From contig NZ_RXMA01000001.1 of assembly GCF_003966125.1 (NCBI RefSeq), positions 62,001 to 126,000 on the forward strand: a stretch of 64,000 nucleotides of DNA, written 5' to 3'. Of the stretch, positions 8,113 through 15,907 are shown piece after piece; the first letter of the stretch is position 1, and each line of letters starts with the position of its first letter. The notes beneath the pieces were generated by a model, which saw only the letters and a program-made list of their open reading frames with translations, had not been told where the DNA came from and did not search any database. A program made the translations under genes and the position numbers. Origin of the DNA: Azospirillum griseum. Its GTDB lineage: Bacteria > Pseudomonadota > Alphaproteobacteria > Azospirillales > Azospirillaceae.

Positions 8113-9060
8113 TCAGCGGGCGGGCCACATCCAGGTCAGTTCATGCTTGTTCTGGCTGAGATGCAGCACACGCCCGCCCGGGATGGCGGCAAAGGCACGC
8201 GCGGTCTCATGGTCGGTCGCCGCCTGGAATTTCAGGGTGCAGATGAAGCGTTTGGCAAGACCGCTGTCCATCCAGTCCCGCACCAGCCGCAACAGCCGGG
8301 TCGGGTAACAGATCACGTCGCAGCACAGCCAATCGACCGGACCGACATCCTGCGGCTTCAGGCCAAAGGCGCTTTCCTGGCGAATCTCGACGCGCGGCAA
8401 GCGGGCGATGGCGGGATCGAGCGGGGCCTTGTCCACGCTGACCACCGACGCCCCCAACTCGTGCAGCACCCAGGTCCACCCCCCCGGACAGGCCCCCAGA
8501 TCCAGGCAGCGGTCGCCCGGCCCCGGCTGCTCCCCGAACAGGGTCAACGCCTCCCACAGCTTCAGATAAGCGCGGTTGGGCGGCGCGGTGCGGTTTTCGA
8601 TGAAGGGGATTTCACCGTGACGGTAGGGGCTGGAGCAGCGCGCCGCCGCCACGATGGTCGATTCGTCCAGCAGCGTCCAGGACCCCAGGGGAGCCGTCGG
8701 CAACGCGGATGGAAACTCCACCGGCTTGGACGAGACGTGCGGCAGATTTTCTTGAATCAGCGAGGCGCGGCGGTGGTGCCGCTGCGACCACAGCGCCCAA
8801 TTGCGTTGAATCCCGCGCAACGCCTTTGCTCCGCCCTTGATCGACGGGATTTCAATTTTCACCGGGTCGAACCAGATGTTTTGCGCCCAGGCGGCGGGCC
8901 GGGCCGGGCCATCGGCAAAGACCAGACGGCCATCGACCTGCGCAACATCGCCCAACTCGGCAACCAGATCATCAACGAAGCCGTCGGCGGCCAGATAGAT
9001 GGTCTGCCCCAGCGGAATCGGGGCGGGAGCGGTGGCGGGGGCGTCGGTGAGGTCGTTCAT
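8113..9060 (-). CDS. rlmM: RlmM-like 23S rRNA 2'-O-methyltransferase (FtsJ fold)
   Basis: 315 residues from ATG 9060; a GTG two codons upstream (9066) is equally open. The SAM site is DLGACPGGWTWVLHELG. The K-D-K-E catalytic tetrad of RrmJ/RlmM enzymes can be followed: RAYLKLWE, CCDVICYP, CTLKFQ and NKHELTW. An N-terminal THUMP-like region precedes the Rossmann domain, as in E. coli RlmM, which modifies C2498. It is shorter than E. coli RlmM (~366 residues), as is usual for the alphaproteobacterial group. It is monocistronic. Confidence 0.82.
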   Translation of the reverse strand: MNDLTDAPATAPAPIPLGQTIYLAADGFVDDLVAELGDVAQVDGRLVFADGPARPAAWAQNIWFDPVKIEIPSIKGGAKALRGIQRNWALWSQRHHRRASLIQENLPHVSSKPVEFPSALPTAPLGSWTLLDESTIVAAARCSSPYRHGEIPFIENRTAPPNRAYLKLWEALTLFGEQPGPGDRCLDLGACPGGWTWVLHELGASVVSVDKAPLDPAIARLPRVEIRQESAFGLKPQDVGPVDWLCCDVICYPTRLLRLVRDWMDSGLAKRFICTLKFQAATDHETARAFAAIPGGRVLHLSQNKHELTWMWPAR

Positions 9061-9178
9061 TCCCACGGGCTACCGCCGAGCGCGCCGGAATGCAAGAGCG
9101 GGAACGAACGAGCGCTCAGGAAAGCGCGTCCCCCACCCTTTGCCGCCGCCTGCGGCGAAGCGACGCGCACGCTTGATT

Positions 9179-9232
9179 GTGAGAGCCATTCGCATTTGTT
9201 TGGTTGACAACGATTCGCACTCTCACTACATC
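9179..9232 (+). promoter_or_regulatory. Sigma70 promoter of bfd overlapped by operator-like repeats
   Basis: TTGACA (9204-9209), a 17-bp spacer, then TACATC (9227-9232). GTGAGAG (9179-9185) and CTCTCAC (9220-9226) form an inverted repeat around the -35 box, and ATTCGCA occurs twice (9188-9194, 9213-9219), the second copy inside the spacer. The layout suits an iron-responsive repressor such as Fur; the regulator's identity is inferred from the target gene. Confidence 0.62.
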
Positions 9233-9319
9233 TGAGGCCAGCCACGCGACAGCGACGCCAACCGCCCGCCGACCACCCGTCGGCCGATTGACGCCACTCC
9301 GATTGACGCCGAGGATCCG

Positions 9320-9550
9320 ATGTACGTTTGCATCTGCAACGCGCTGAACGAACGGAAGGTCCAAGCCTCGTTGGACAATGGGGCCACCACCCCGGCGGCG
9401 GTGTTCCGCCAGCACGGTTGTCAGGTCCAGTGCGGCAAATGCGTTCCCACCCTGCGGGCGATGACCGCCGAACACCGCGCCACCTGCGCCCGCCGCCGCG
9501 CCCAGCCGGACCGCAACGCCCAACCGGCCTACAGCGTCGCGGCGGAATAA
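9320..9550 (+). CDS. bfd: Bacterioferritin-associated ferredoxin (BFD-type [2Fe-2S])
   Basis: 76 residues. Cys4, Cys6, Cys38 and Cys41 have the C-x-C ... C-x2-C spacing of the BFD [2Fe-2S] domain (MYVCICNALNE ... QCGKC); Cys34 is an extra. Bfd passes electrons to bacterioferritin to release stored iron and is normally induced by iron starvation, consistent with the operator-covered promoter upstream. The tail after residue 50 is Arg-rich and low-complexity. No bacterioferritin gene is adjacent. Confidence 0.88.
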   Translation: MYVCICNALNERKVQASLDNGATTPAAVFRQHGCQVQCGKCVPTLRAMTAEHRATCARRRAQPDRNAQPAYSVAAE

Positions 9551-10009
9551 CCTGCGGGATCGGCTGTGCTGTGACGCGGCATGACGTTTGGCTGCGGCAA
9601 AAAACACAGCGCCCTATGAAATAGGTTGGATTGACCAGCCTGCCCGCTTGGTGCACAAAAGCTTAAAGAAAAAACAACCACCGTGACATCATCACGGGGT
9701 ATCAAGGGGCCGAACCGGATCAACCGGTCGAAGAGGAAACGCACTCAAAACCAAGAACAATCCCTTGCGACACCGGGCTATGGCTGTCCTGTTCGGGTTC
9801 TCCCGAATGGGATTTGGTCGGCCCGGTCTGCTTTTTTGAGCGCACGGATCTTCCCGAACAGGGTCGTACACCCGACATGGAAGAGCAAAGCAAAACGCGG
9901 CGTGGAATCACACCCGCCGTTCAGCCTTCCTTGCGCTGCGGATCACCCGACCACAGGCGATCCATCCGAAAAGCATCGACAGGGGAGCGACAGGAGAGGA
10001 CCAACGGGT
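9551..10009. other. Intergenic region between bfd and the coiled-coil gene
   Basis: I see no supported gene in these ~460 bp. Two short palindromes are present: CCGTGA-catca-TCACGG (9680-9696) and TTCGGG-ttct-CCCGAA (9795-9810). An AT-rich patch lies at 9655-9680. The frames open on either strand have neither a ribosome-binding site nor protein-like composition. Confidence 0.5.
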
Positions 10010-10330
10010 ATGAACCAACAAGAACGAGACGCGTTCGACAGCCGCGCGCGCGTCCAACTCACCACCATCACCAACCAGATGAACGATCTGCGAACCACCG
10101 TCGAACGTTTCGACGGCAGGAGCCGCGACATCACCGGGCGCGAACCGCTGGAGCGTGCCCTGGACAGTCTGCGCGGGCTGCGCAACCGCGCCGCCGCCCG
10201 CATCGAAGCCGCGCATCAGGCCGATGACGACGCGTGGCCAACCGCCCGCGCCCACGCGGAACGGGCACTGCGCGAGGCGCAAGGCGTCCTGGACGACATG
10301 AGCGCCCGCCTGCACGCGCAGGCCGCGTAA
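10010..10330 (+). CDS. Small coiled-coil protein, unknown
   Basis: 106 residues from ATG 10010, with GGAGAGGA 9 bp upstream. The sequence is almost wholly helical and charged (FDSRARVQLTTITNQMNDL, LERALDSLRGLRNRAAARI), with heptad-like leucines and no signal peptide or membrane segment. I do not recognise a family with confidence; small stress-related coiled-coil proteins look similar. It converges on motE, and the two genes share a strong hairpin at 10366. Confidence 0.62.
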   Translation: MNQQERDAFDSRARVQLTTITNQMNDLRTTVERFDGRSRDITGREPLERALDSLRGLRNRAAARIEAAHQADDDAWPTARAHAERALREAQGVLDDMSARLHAQAA

Positions 10331-10365
10331 CCACGCCCGCCCTTCCACCACGATCCGAAACCAAC

Positions 10366-10396
10366 ACGGGGCGGAACCCAGCCGGTTCCGCCCCGT
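10366..10396. terminator. Bidirectional terminator between the coiled-coil gene and motE
   Basis: A perfect 13-bp stem, ACGGGGCGGAACC with GGTTCCGCCCCGT, and a CAGCC loop. It lies between two converging genes and can serve both, although no long T-run follows. Confidence 0.65.
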
Positions 10397-10444
10397 CGTC
10401 GTTCGTATGGGCCGTCGTTTGTATGGGCCGTCGTTTGTGCCGGC
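10397..10444. repeat. Three 16-bp tandem repeats
   Basis: Units CGTCGTTCGTATGGGC, CGTCGTTTGTATGGGC and a diverged third copy follow directly after the terminator hairpin and stop just before the motE stop codon. It is a small minisatellite in non-coding DNA. Confidence 0.7.
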
Positions 10445-10452
10445 AAAAGCCC

Positions 10453-11553
10453 CTATTTGGTCGCCGTGACCGGAACCCGCCGTTCGATCAGGGCGGAGGT
10501 CACTTCCTTGGCCTTCACCGGATCCATCGCCGCCAGGATCGGGGCGGATTTGGCTTCCTTCATCTTTTGGATCACCCCCAGCAGCACCGGCATTTCCAGC
10601 TCTTCGAAAATGCGGGCGGCCTCCTTGGGCTTCATCGTTTCGTAGATCCGCACCAGGCTTTCCAACTGGGTCGATTGCTTTTCATCGCCCTGGTTCATCA
10701 GCTTCTGAATGTCGGCGCGGACCTTTTCCATCTCCGCGACCTTCTGGTCGATGCGCTTTTCCGCTGCGGTCAGCAGCGCCTCGCGCTGCTCCAGTTCCTT
10801 GGTGCGTCGTTCAATTTCGGCCCGACGTTCGGCAAAATGCTGCAACAGCTCCTGGTCCGTGATCGGACCCAACGGCGCGTTCGCGGCGGCGGGCGCTCCC
10901 GGGGCCGGAGCGGCGGGCGGCGGGCCATCCTTCGCCGGGTTCGGCGGGGCGTTGGGTGCGGTCGTCGCCTTGGGCGGGGGGGCCTTGGGGTCGACGGGCG
11001 GCTTGCCACCGTTGGGCGGCGGGGGTTGCTGCCCCTGCGCCATGGTGGCGGGAAAATCCGGCAACTGCGCGTCGCGGGTGGCGATCCGCCACACATCGCC
11101 CACCCGGACCCCCAGCATCAGCACGGCCACGAAGATCGTCACCGGCAACAGACGGAAGCGGACATCCTTCGTCCAGCCGCGCACCACCTCCATCAGCGGG
11201 CGGCGGGGCGCAGCGGCGACGCGCGCCTTGCCACCCTTTCCCTTGCCCGTTTTGCCGCCCTTGGCGGACGGCCGGGTGGCTCCGGCGCGGGCTGGCAGCC
11301 CGGCCCGACTTCCCGCAGGCACCACCGCCGGAGCGTTGGGCGTCGGCACCGCCGATGCCTGCGCGGCGGTTTGGGCGGACGCGGACACGCGCACCCCGGT
11401 GGGAGCGGCCCCCGCCGGACGGATGACGACCTTTTCCTCCGTCCTGGCCCGGGCGGCAGCGGCGGCGGCGTCCTGCGCCGCTCCCTTTGCGGCCAGACGG
11501 GCGGCGAAGTCGGCGATGGTCTTCTGCGCGTCGGTCATTCCATCCCCGCTCAT
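10453..11553 (-). CDS. motE: MotE-like flagellar protein (MgtE-N-type C-terminus)
   Basis: 366 residues. A basic, Ala/Pro-rich cytoplasmic N-terminus precedes one membrane helix (LLPVTIFVAVLMLGVRVGDVW). A Pro-rich linker follows, then a charged coiled coil (ERRTKELEQREALLTAAEKRID). The C-terminal helical domain (YETMKPKEAARIFEELEMPVLLGVIQKM) is MgtE-N-like and is the mark of the MotE family. In Sinorhizobium, MotE is a periplasmic chaperone for MotC. It overlaps the DUF6468 gene by 4 bp and is last of fliL-fliM-DUF6468-motE. Confidence 0.8.
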   Translation of the reverse strand: MSGDGMTDAQKTIADFAARLAAKGAAQDAAAAAARARTEEKVVIRPAGAAPTGVRVSASAQTAAQASAVPTPNAPAVVPAGSRAGLPARAGATRPSAKGGKTGKGKGGKARVAAAPRRPLMEVVRGWTKDVRFRLLPVTIFVAVLMLGVRVGDVWRIATRDAQLPDFPATMAQGQQPPPPNGGKPPVDPKAPPPKATTAPNAPPNPAKDGPPPAAPAPGAPAAANAPLGPITDQELLQHFAERRAEIERRTKELEQREALLTAAEKRIDQKVAEMEKVRADIQKLMNQGDEKQSTQLESLVRIYETMKPKEAARIFEELEMPVLLGVIQKMKEAKSAPILAAMDPVKAKEVTSALIERRVPVTATK

Positions 11554-12158
11554 CCCATCCCCTTCCCTGCGTTTTCAATCGCCTGGAGCAGTTCGCGTTC
11601 GGCGCGCGACAGGCTTTCACCATCACGGGCCACCGGCTCACGCGGGGCCGGTTCCCGCGATTCCGCAACCAACGGCGGCGGTGCAGTGCGGCGCGGCGGA
11701 TCCAAACGGGCGGGCGGTGGGGCCGCGTCGTGGTCGTCGTCGTGCATCTCGATCGGCAGTGGGCGCGGAGCCGGGCGACTCGCCAGCGGCGGCTTGACCG
11801 GGTTGGTCCGAGCCACAGCCGCACCGCGTCCGCCATCGCGGTCGCCAACCGATCCCAAACGGGTGGCCAGCGCGTCCGCCGCCTCGATCATGAATTCCAG
11901 CTCGTCGCGCAGGGTCTGCGCCTTGGTGACGGTGCGTTGCAGATCCTCGCCGGTGTCGGCGGCGGTCTTCTTCAGGTTGCGCACGCCACCTTCGGCCTTG
12001 CCCATGGCGTCGTTCAGCCCCTGGATCAATTCGGCCAACTCGCCACGGCTTTCGCGCAGCTTGACGATCTGTTTGTTGAGGATGATGGCGTAGGCGATCG
12101 TCGCCGCCAACAGCCCGACCAGCACCAGATCGATGATGAGAGAGATCAGTGGACTCAC
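11550..12158 (-). CDS. DUF6468 membrane protein of the flagellar operon
   Basis: 202 residues. An N-terminal membrane helix (LIIDLVLVGLLAATIAYAII) is followed by an amphipathic coiled coil (LRESRGELAELIQGLNDAM), then a disordered Arg/Pro-rich tail. The domain is found in alphaproteobacterial flagellar operons between fliM and motE, as here; its role is not established. It overlaps both neighbours by 4 bp (ATGA), indicating coupling to FliM synthesis. A structural part near the switch or export gate is a guess from context. Confidence 0.72.
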   Translation of the reverse strand: MSPLISLIIDLVLVGLLAATIAYAIILNKQIVKLRESRGELAELIQGLNDAMGKAEGGVRNLKKTAADTGEDLQRTVTKAQTLRDELEFMIEAADALATRLGSVGDRDGGRGAAVARTNPVKPPLASRPAPRPLPIEMHDDDHDAAPPPARLDPPRRTAPPPLVAESREPAPREPVARDGESLSRAERELLQAIENAGKGMG

Positions 12159-13234
12159 AGCCGCATGACCTCCTGCTTGGGCAATTCCTTTTCCAGCCGC
12201 ACGGCGATGTGCCCGCCCTTGCGGCCCATCCGCCCCTGGAACATCGACACGTCGCCGCAGCGCAGCTCGATGGCCCCGTCGGGGGTGGCGTTCAACAGGA
12301 TGCGGGTGCCGACGCGCCAGTTCAGCACGTCGTGCAGCGTCATCGTCACCTCGTCCAGCACGGCGGACAGATCGACGTCCGTCACCATCAGTTCCGAGGC
12401 CAAGTGGGTTTCCCAGATCGAGTCACGGCCGAACTTTTCACCCATGAACATCTGGAGCAGCAGTTCGCGAACCGGCTCCAGCGTGGCGTAGGGGATCATC
12501 AGTTCCAGACGCCCGCCGCGATCCTCCATGTCGATGCGCAGCTTGACCAGCACCGCCGCGTTGGCGGGCCGCGCGATGGTGGCGAAACGCGGGTTGGTTT
12601 CCAGCCGGTCGAACCGGAAGGTCACGGGCGACAGCGGATCGAAGGCGGCGGACAGGTCGGACAGCACCACATGGACCATGCGTTCCACAAGGTTGCGTTC
12701 GATCGTGGTGTAGGGGCGGCCTTCGATGCGCATCGCCGCCGTGCCACGCCGACCGCCCAGCAGCACGTCGACGATGGAATAGATCAGCGCGGAATCGACG
12801 ACCATCAGGCCGTAATTGTCCCACTCCTCCGCCTTGAAGACGGACAGCATGGCGGGCAGCGGGATCGAGTTCAGGTAATCGCCGAAACGGACCGACGAGA
12901 TTTGATCCAGGCTGACTTCGACGTTGTCGGAGGTGAAATTGCGCAGGGACGTGGACATCATGCGGACGAGGCGATCGAAGACGATCTCCAACATCGGCAG
13001 ACGTTCGTAATTGACGAGCGCCGAGTTGACGAGCGCCATGATGCCGGAGTTTTCCCCGTCTCCGGCACCGCCCTGGTCGAAGCCCAGCAGGCTGTCGATC
13101 TCGTCCTGGTTCAGAACGCGCGTGGACCCACCGCCGCCGCCGCCCATGTCGCCGACGTCGCCGCTGTCCTCCGCCAGCGCCGCCCATTCGGCGGCAAGGC
13201 GTTCTTCCTCGCTCAGTTGTTCGGTGTCGCTCAT
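12155..13234 (-). CDS. fliM: Flagellar motor switch protein FliM
   Basis: 359 residues. It begins with the CheY-P-binding peptide LNQDEIDSLLGFD after a short acidic leader. The central CheC-like domain includes YERLPMLEIVFDRLVRM and YGLMVVDSALIYSIVDVLLGG. The C-terminal SpoA-type domain follows from about residue 275 (LDEVTMTLHDVLNWRVGTRI). FliM forms most of the C-ring and sets rotation direction. It lies 31 bp after fliL. The CheZ in this window carries a similar CheY-binding motif. Confidence 0.96.
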   Translation of the reverse strand: MSDTEQLSEEERLAAEWAALAEDSGDVGDMGGGGGGSTRVLNQDEIDSLLGFDQGGAGDGENSGIMALVNSALVNYERLPMLEIVFDRLVRMMSTSLRNFTSDNVEVSLDQISSVRFGDYLNSIPLPAMLSVFKAEEWDNYGLMVVDSALIYSIVDVLLGGRRGTAAMRIEGRPYTTIERNLVERMVHVVLSDLSAAFDPLSPVTFRFDRLETNPRFATIARPANAAVLVKLRIDMEDRGGRLELMIPYATLEPVRELLLQMFMGEKFGRDSIWETHLASELMVTDVDLSAVLDEVTMTLHDVLNWRVGTRILLNATPDGAIELRCGDVSMFQGRMGRKGGHIAVRLEKELPKQEVMRL

Positions 13235-13265
13235 GACACGCCCCGCTGCACCAACCCCACCGTTC

Positions 13266-13793
13266 CTATTGGACCAGCATCTCTTTGAACAGCACGTCCT
13301 TCACCTTCACCGGATGCGCGGCGGCGGTGATGCGCAACAGCAACTCCTGACGCAGGCGGTACATTCCCGCCGACCCCCGCAAATCTTCCAACCGAAGCTC
13401 GCGCAGGTAAACCTGAAAATTATCGATGATGCGCGGCAACACGTGCTCGATCGCCGGAATGTCCTCGCCCTTCGACACCTGGATCGAAATCTTGATCTTC
13501 AAAAAAGCCGGACGCTTGCCCGCGCTGTTCAGGTTCACCAGCATGTCGGGCAGGTCGTAAAAGATCGGAGCCGCGTGCGGATCCGGACCGACCGGTTCAG
13601 GCGGGTGGGCTTCTTCCGCGTGCTCCTCCTTCTTGCCGAGCAGGCTGTCGAGCAGGCCGGAGAAAAACACCCCCGCGCCTGCGCCAATCAGCAGCACGAG
13701 CGGGAGAATGACGAAGAGGACCAGTTTCTTGCCGCTGAATTTCTTGCGCGGCATTCCATCGGTCGCGTTTTCGCCAGCGTCGTGTTCGGCCAT
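13266..13793 (-). CDS. fliL: Flagellar basal-body-associated protein FliL
   Basis: 175 residues from ATG 13793 (CAGGA just upstream). A basic cytoplasmic start and a membrane helix (KLVLFVILPLVLLIGAGAGVFF) are followed by the periplasmic FliL domain (FYDLPDMLVNLNSAGKRPAFLKIKISIQV). The protein ends DVLFKEMLVQ, as FliL proteins do. FliL rings the stator and stabilises torque generation. It is first in the fliL-fliM-DUF6468-motE operon and divergent from flgF. Confidence 0.94.
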   Translation of the reverse strand: MAEHDAGENATDGMPRKKFSGKKLVLFVILPLVLLIGAGAGVFFSGLLDSLLGKKEEHAEEAHPPEPVGPDPHAAPIFYDLPDMLVNLNSAGKRPAFLKIKISIQVSKGEDIPAIEHVLPRIIDNFQVYLRELRLEDLRGSAGMYRLRQELLLRITAAAHPVKVKDVLFKEMLVQ

Positions 13794-14139
13794 GAATTCC
13801 TGGGCGTGTCTGGGGCCTGCCTGGGGCGAGGTCGCGCGCGGGGAACCTTCCCGCATGATTCCTCCGACCCTACGTCGGGATAGTTAACAACTCCTTTCGA
13901 TGCGCCCTCGACCACTGGGGAAGCTGTGGATTCCACAGCGCCTTTCCCGAGTCGGCATGATTTTTGAGTGGGAGGTTCCGGACCTTCGTGCCACCCGGAC
14001 TCCCGGTGCGCCCCGGTCACGCGTTGCCTGCAACGTCCGACCAGACCGCAACCGCTGGAACTCCGCCACGCCCGGACTCCGCCCACACCCGCACGCCGTC
14101 CGGCGTGGAGCGGGAACGGGATGACTTTGCCTGGTCCAA

Positions 14140-14178
14140 CCCGGCAAGAGTCGCCCCCCCCCGGCAGTTTCTGCCCGG
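14140..14178. promoter_or_regulatory. Tandem ftr-like enhancer sites upstream of flgF
   Basis: Two related elements, CCCGGCAAGAGTCGCC (14140-14155) and CCGGCAGTTTCTGCCCGG (14161-14178), lie about 20 bp apart. The centre of the second is about 109 bp upstream of the predicted sigma54 start point. They match the motif found ahead of flgI and fliK and resemble Caulobacter FlbD (ftr) sites. Confidence 0.6.
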
Positions 14179-14252
14179 CACCCCCTGCCCCACCGGGCCG
14201 GAACCCCGTCGCTTTGCCCGGCTTCCCACCGGAAAACAGCGTTGGGGCAAGT

Positions 14253-14268
14253 TGGCACGCCTCATGCA
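14253..14268 (+). promoter_or_regulatory. Sigma54 promoter of flgF
   Basis: TGGCACGCCTCATGCA has the invariant GG at 14254-14255 and GC at 14266-14267, exactly 10 bp apart. It lies about 60 bp before the flgF ATG. TGGCACG is a perfect -24 half. Confidence 0.82.
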
Positions 14269-14328
14269 ATACCCTTTTCACCGGTCGGACGGTTCCGCCT
14301 GACCCCGTGTGATGAATGAGGCCGCAAG

Positions 14329-15051
14329 ATGGAAAATTCGATTTACGTCGCTCTGTCGCGCCAAATGGCTCTGCAACGGCAGCTCGAAGTGACCTCGAAC
14401 AACATCGCGAACATGAACACGACGGGGTACAAGAACCAACGGACGCTGTTCACCGAATTCCTGGAACGTCCGGGCATGCATGAGAAGGTCAGCTTCGTCC
14501 AGGACCGTGCCGTGGTGCGTGATCTTTCGGTCGGCGCGATGACACAGACCGGAAATCCGATGGATTTGGCCCTGACCGGCCATGGATACTTCGCGGTCGA
14601 CACCGCCAGCGGCCCGCGTTACACCCGCGCCGGCAATTTCCGCATGAACGACCAGCGCCAGATCGTGGACGGCGGCGGCCTGCCGGTGCTGTCCGACAAC
14701 GGCCAGCCGATCACCCTGCCCGCCGGGACCTCCGACGTGAAGGTCAGCGGCGACGGCACGGTGTCCACCGAACTCGGCCCGGTCGCGAAACTCCGCATCG
14801 TCACCTTCAAGAACGAGCAGTTGATGACGGAGGTCGGTTCCGGCCTCTACGTCTCCGACGAGGAACCCCAGCCCGCCCCCGCCGACACGAAAGTGGCACA
14901 GGGATTGCTTGAAGGTTCCAACGTCAAGCCTGTTGTGGAGATGACCCAGATGATCGAAATCCAGCGGAGCTACATGTCGGCGCAGAAGGTCATCGAGAAC
15001 GAAAACGACCGCATCCGCAACATGATCACGAAACTGGGCCGCAGCGCCTGA
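14329..15051 (+). CDS. flgF: Flagellar basal-body rod protein FlgF
   Basis: 240 residues, matching the family length. The N-terminal rod motif QLEVTSNNIANMNTTGYKNQ and the C-terminal helix (MTQMIEIQRSYMSAQKVIENENDR) are those of rod/hook proteins. FlgF is the proximal rod part adjoining FlgG. The call of FlgF rather than FlgG rests on the MENSIYVALSRQ start and on the position just before an unmistakable flgG. It is first in flgF-flgG-flgA-flgH and 31 bp before flgG. Confidence 0.95.
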   Translation: MENSIYVALSRQMALQRQLEVTSNNIANMNTTGYKNQRTLFTEFLERPGMHEKVSFVQDRAVVRDLSVGAMTQTGNPMDLALTGHGYFAVDTASGPRYTRAGNFRMNDQRQIVDGGGLPVLSDNGQPITLPAGTSDVKVSGDGTVSTELGPVAKLRIVTFKNEQLMTEVGSGLYVSDEEPQPAPADTKVAQGLLEGSNVKPVVEMTQMIEIQRSYMSAQKVIENENDRIRNMITKLGRSA

Positions 15052-15082
15052 TCGCCGACCGCAAGAGAAGAGGAACACCACC

Positions 15083-15868
15083 ATGCGCAGCCTCGCCATC
15101 GGCGCCACCGGCATGATCGCCCAGCAGCTGAACGTCGAAACCATCTCCAACAACATCGCCAACTCGACGACCACCGGCTTCAAGAAGCAGCGCGCCGAGT
15201 TCCAGGACCTGCTGTACCAGAACTTCCGCCGCATCGGCTCCACCTCGTCGGACGCCGGGACCGTGGTCCCGACCGGCGTGCAGGTGGGTGCGGGCGTCCG
15301 CGTCGCCGCCGTGGCCCGCGTGCTGGAACAGGGCAACCTGACCATCACCGACAACAAGCTGGACGTCGCCATCAACGGTTCGGGCTACTTCCAGATCACC
15401 ATGCCCAGCGGCGACACCTCCTACACCCGCGCTGGCAACTTCAAGCTGTCGCCGGAAGGCGTGATCGTCACCGCCGACGGTTATCCGGTGCAGCCGAACA
15501 TCACCATCCCCACCAACGCCGTGGACGTGGCCATCAACCCGTCGGGCGAGGTGCTGGTGAAGCTGGACGGTCAGACCGCCACGCAGAACGTCGGTCAGCT
15601 CCAATTGGCGACCTTCGCCAACGCCGCCGGTCTGGAAGCCATCGGCGACAACCTGTTCCTCGAAACCGCCGCCTCGGGCCAGTCCGTGACCGGCAACCCC
15701 GGCGCGCCGGGCTTCGGCCGCCTGACCCAGGGCGCGTTGGAAACCTCCAACGTCAACGTGGTGCAGGAAATCACGACGCTGATCACCGCCCAGCGCGCCT
15801 ACGAAATGAATTCCAAGGTCATCAAGACCACCGACGAGATGATGCAGCAAGCCGGGCAGATGAAGTAA
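15083..15868 (+). CDS. flgG: Flagellar distal rod protein FlgG
   Basis: 261 residues, typical length. It starts MRSLAIGATGM and carries NVETISNNIANSTTTGFK, then DLLYQNFRRIG, the FlgG-specific segment that makes the distal rod straight. The C-terminus (EITTLITAQRAYEMNSKVIK) is the coiled-coil assembly helix. AGAAGAGGA lies before the start. FlgG forms the distal rod passing through the P and L rings, whose proteins FlgI and FlgH are encoded nearby. Confidence 0.97.
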   Translation: MRSLAIGATGMIAQQLNVETISNNIANSTTTGFKKQRAEFQDLLYQNFRRIGSTSSDAGTVVPTGVQVGAGVRVAAVARVLEQGNLTITDNKLDVAINGSGYFQITMPSGDTSYTRAGNFKLSPEGVIVTADGYPVQPNITIPTNAVDVAINPSGEVLVKLDGQTATQNVGQLQLATFANAAGLEAIGDNLFLETAASGQSVTGNPGAPGFGRLTQGALETSNVNVVQEITTLITAQRAYEMNSKVIKTTDEMMQQAGQMK

Positions 15869-15907
15869 CGCCGCCGCCGCAACGCTCTCACCCCAGGAAC
15901 CGCCGCC

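Larger units (their letters stand above)
13794..14328. other. Divergent control region fliL / flgF
   Basis: 535 bp without a supported gene. It holds the flgF sigma54 promoter, the ftr-like pair, and a palindrome with 8-bp arms at 13923-13939 (GCTGTGGA-T-TCCACAGC). No convincing fliL promoter could be assigned by eye. Confidence 0.6.

Noticed and set aside
14029..14043. Sigma54-like element in the minus direction, toward fliL
   Set aside because: The GG and GC are 9 bp apart, whereas sigma54 needs 10. No enhancer is placed for it.
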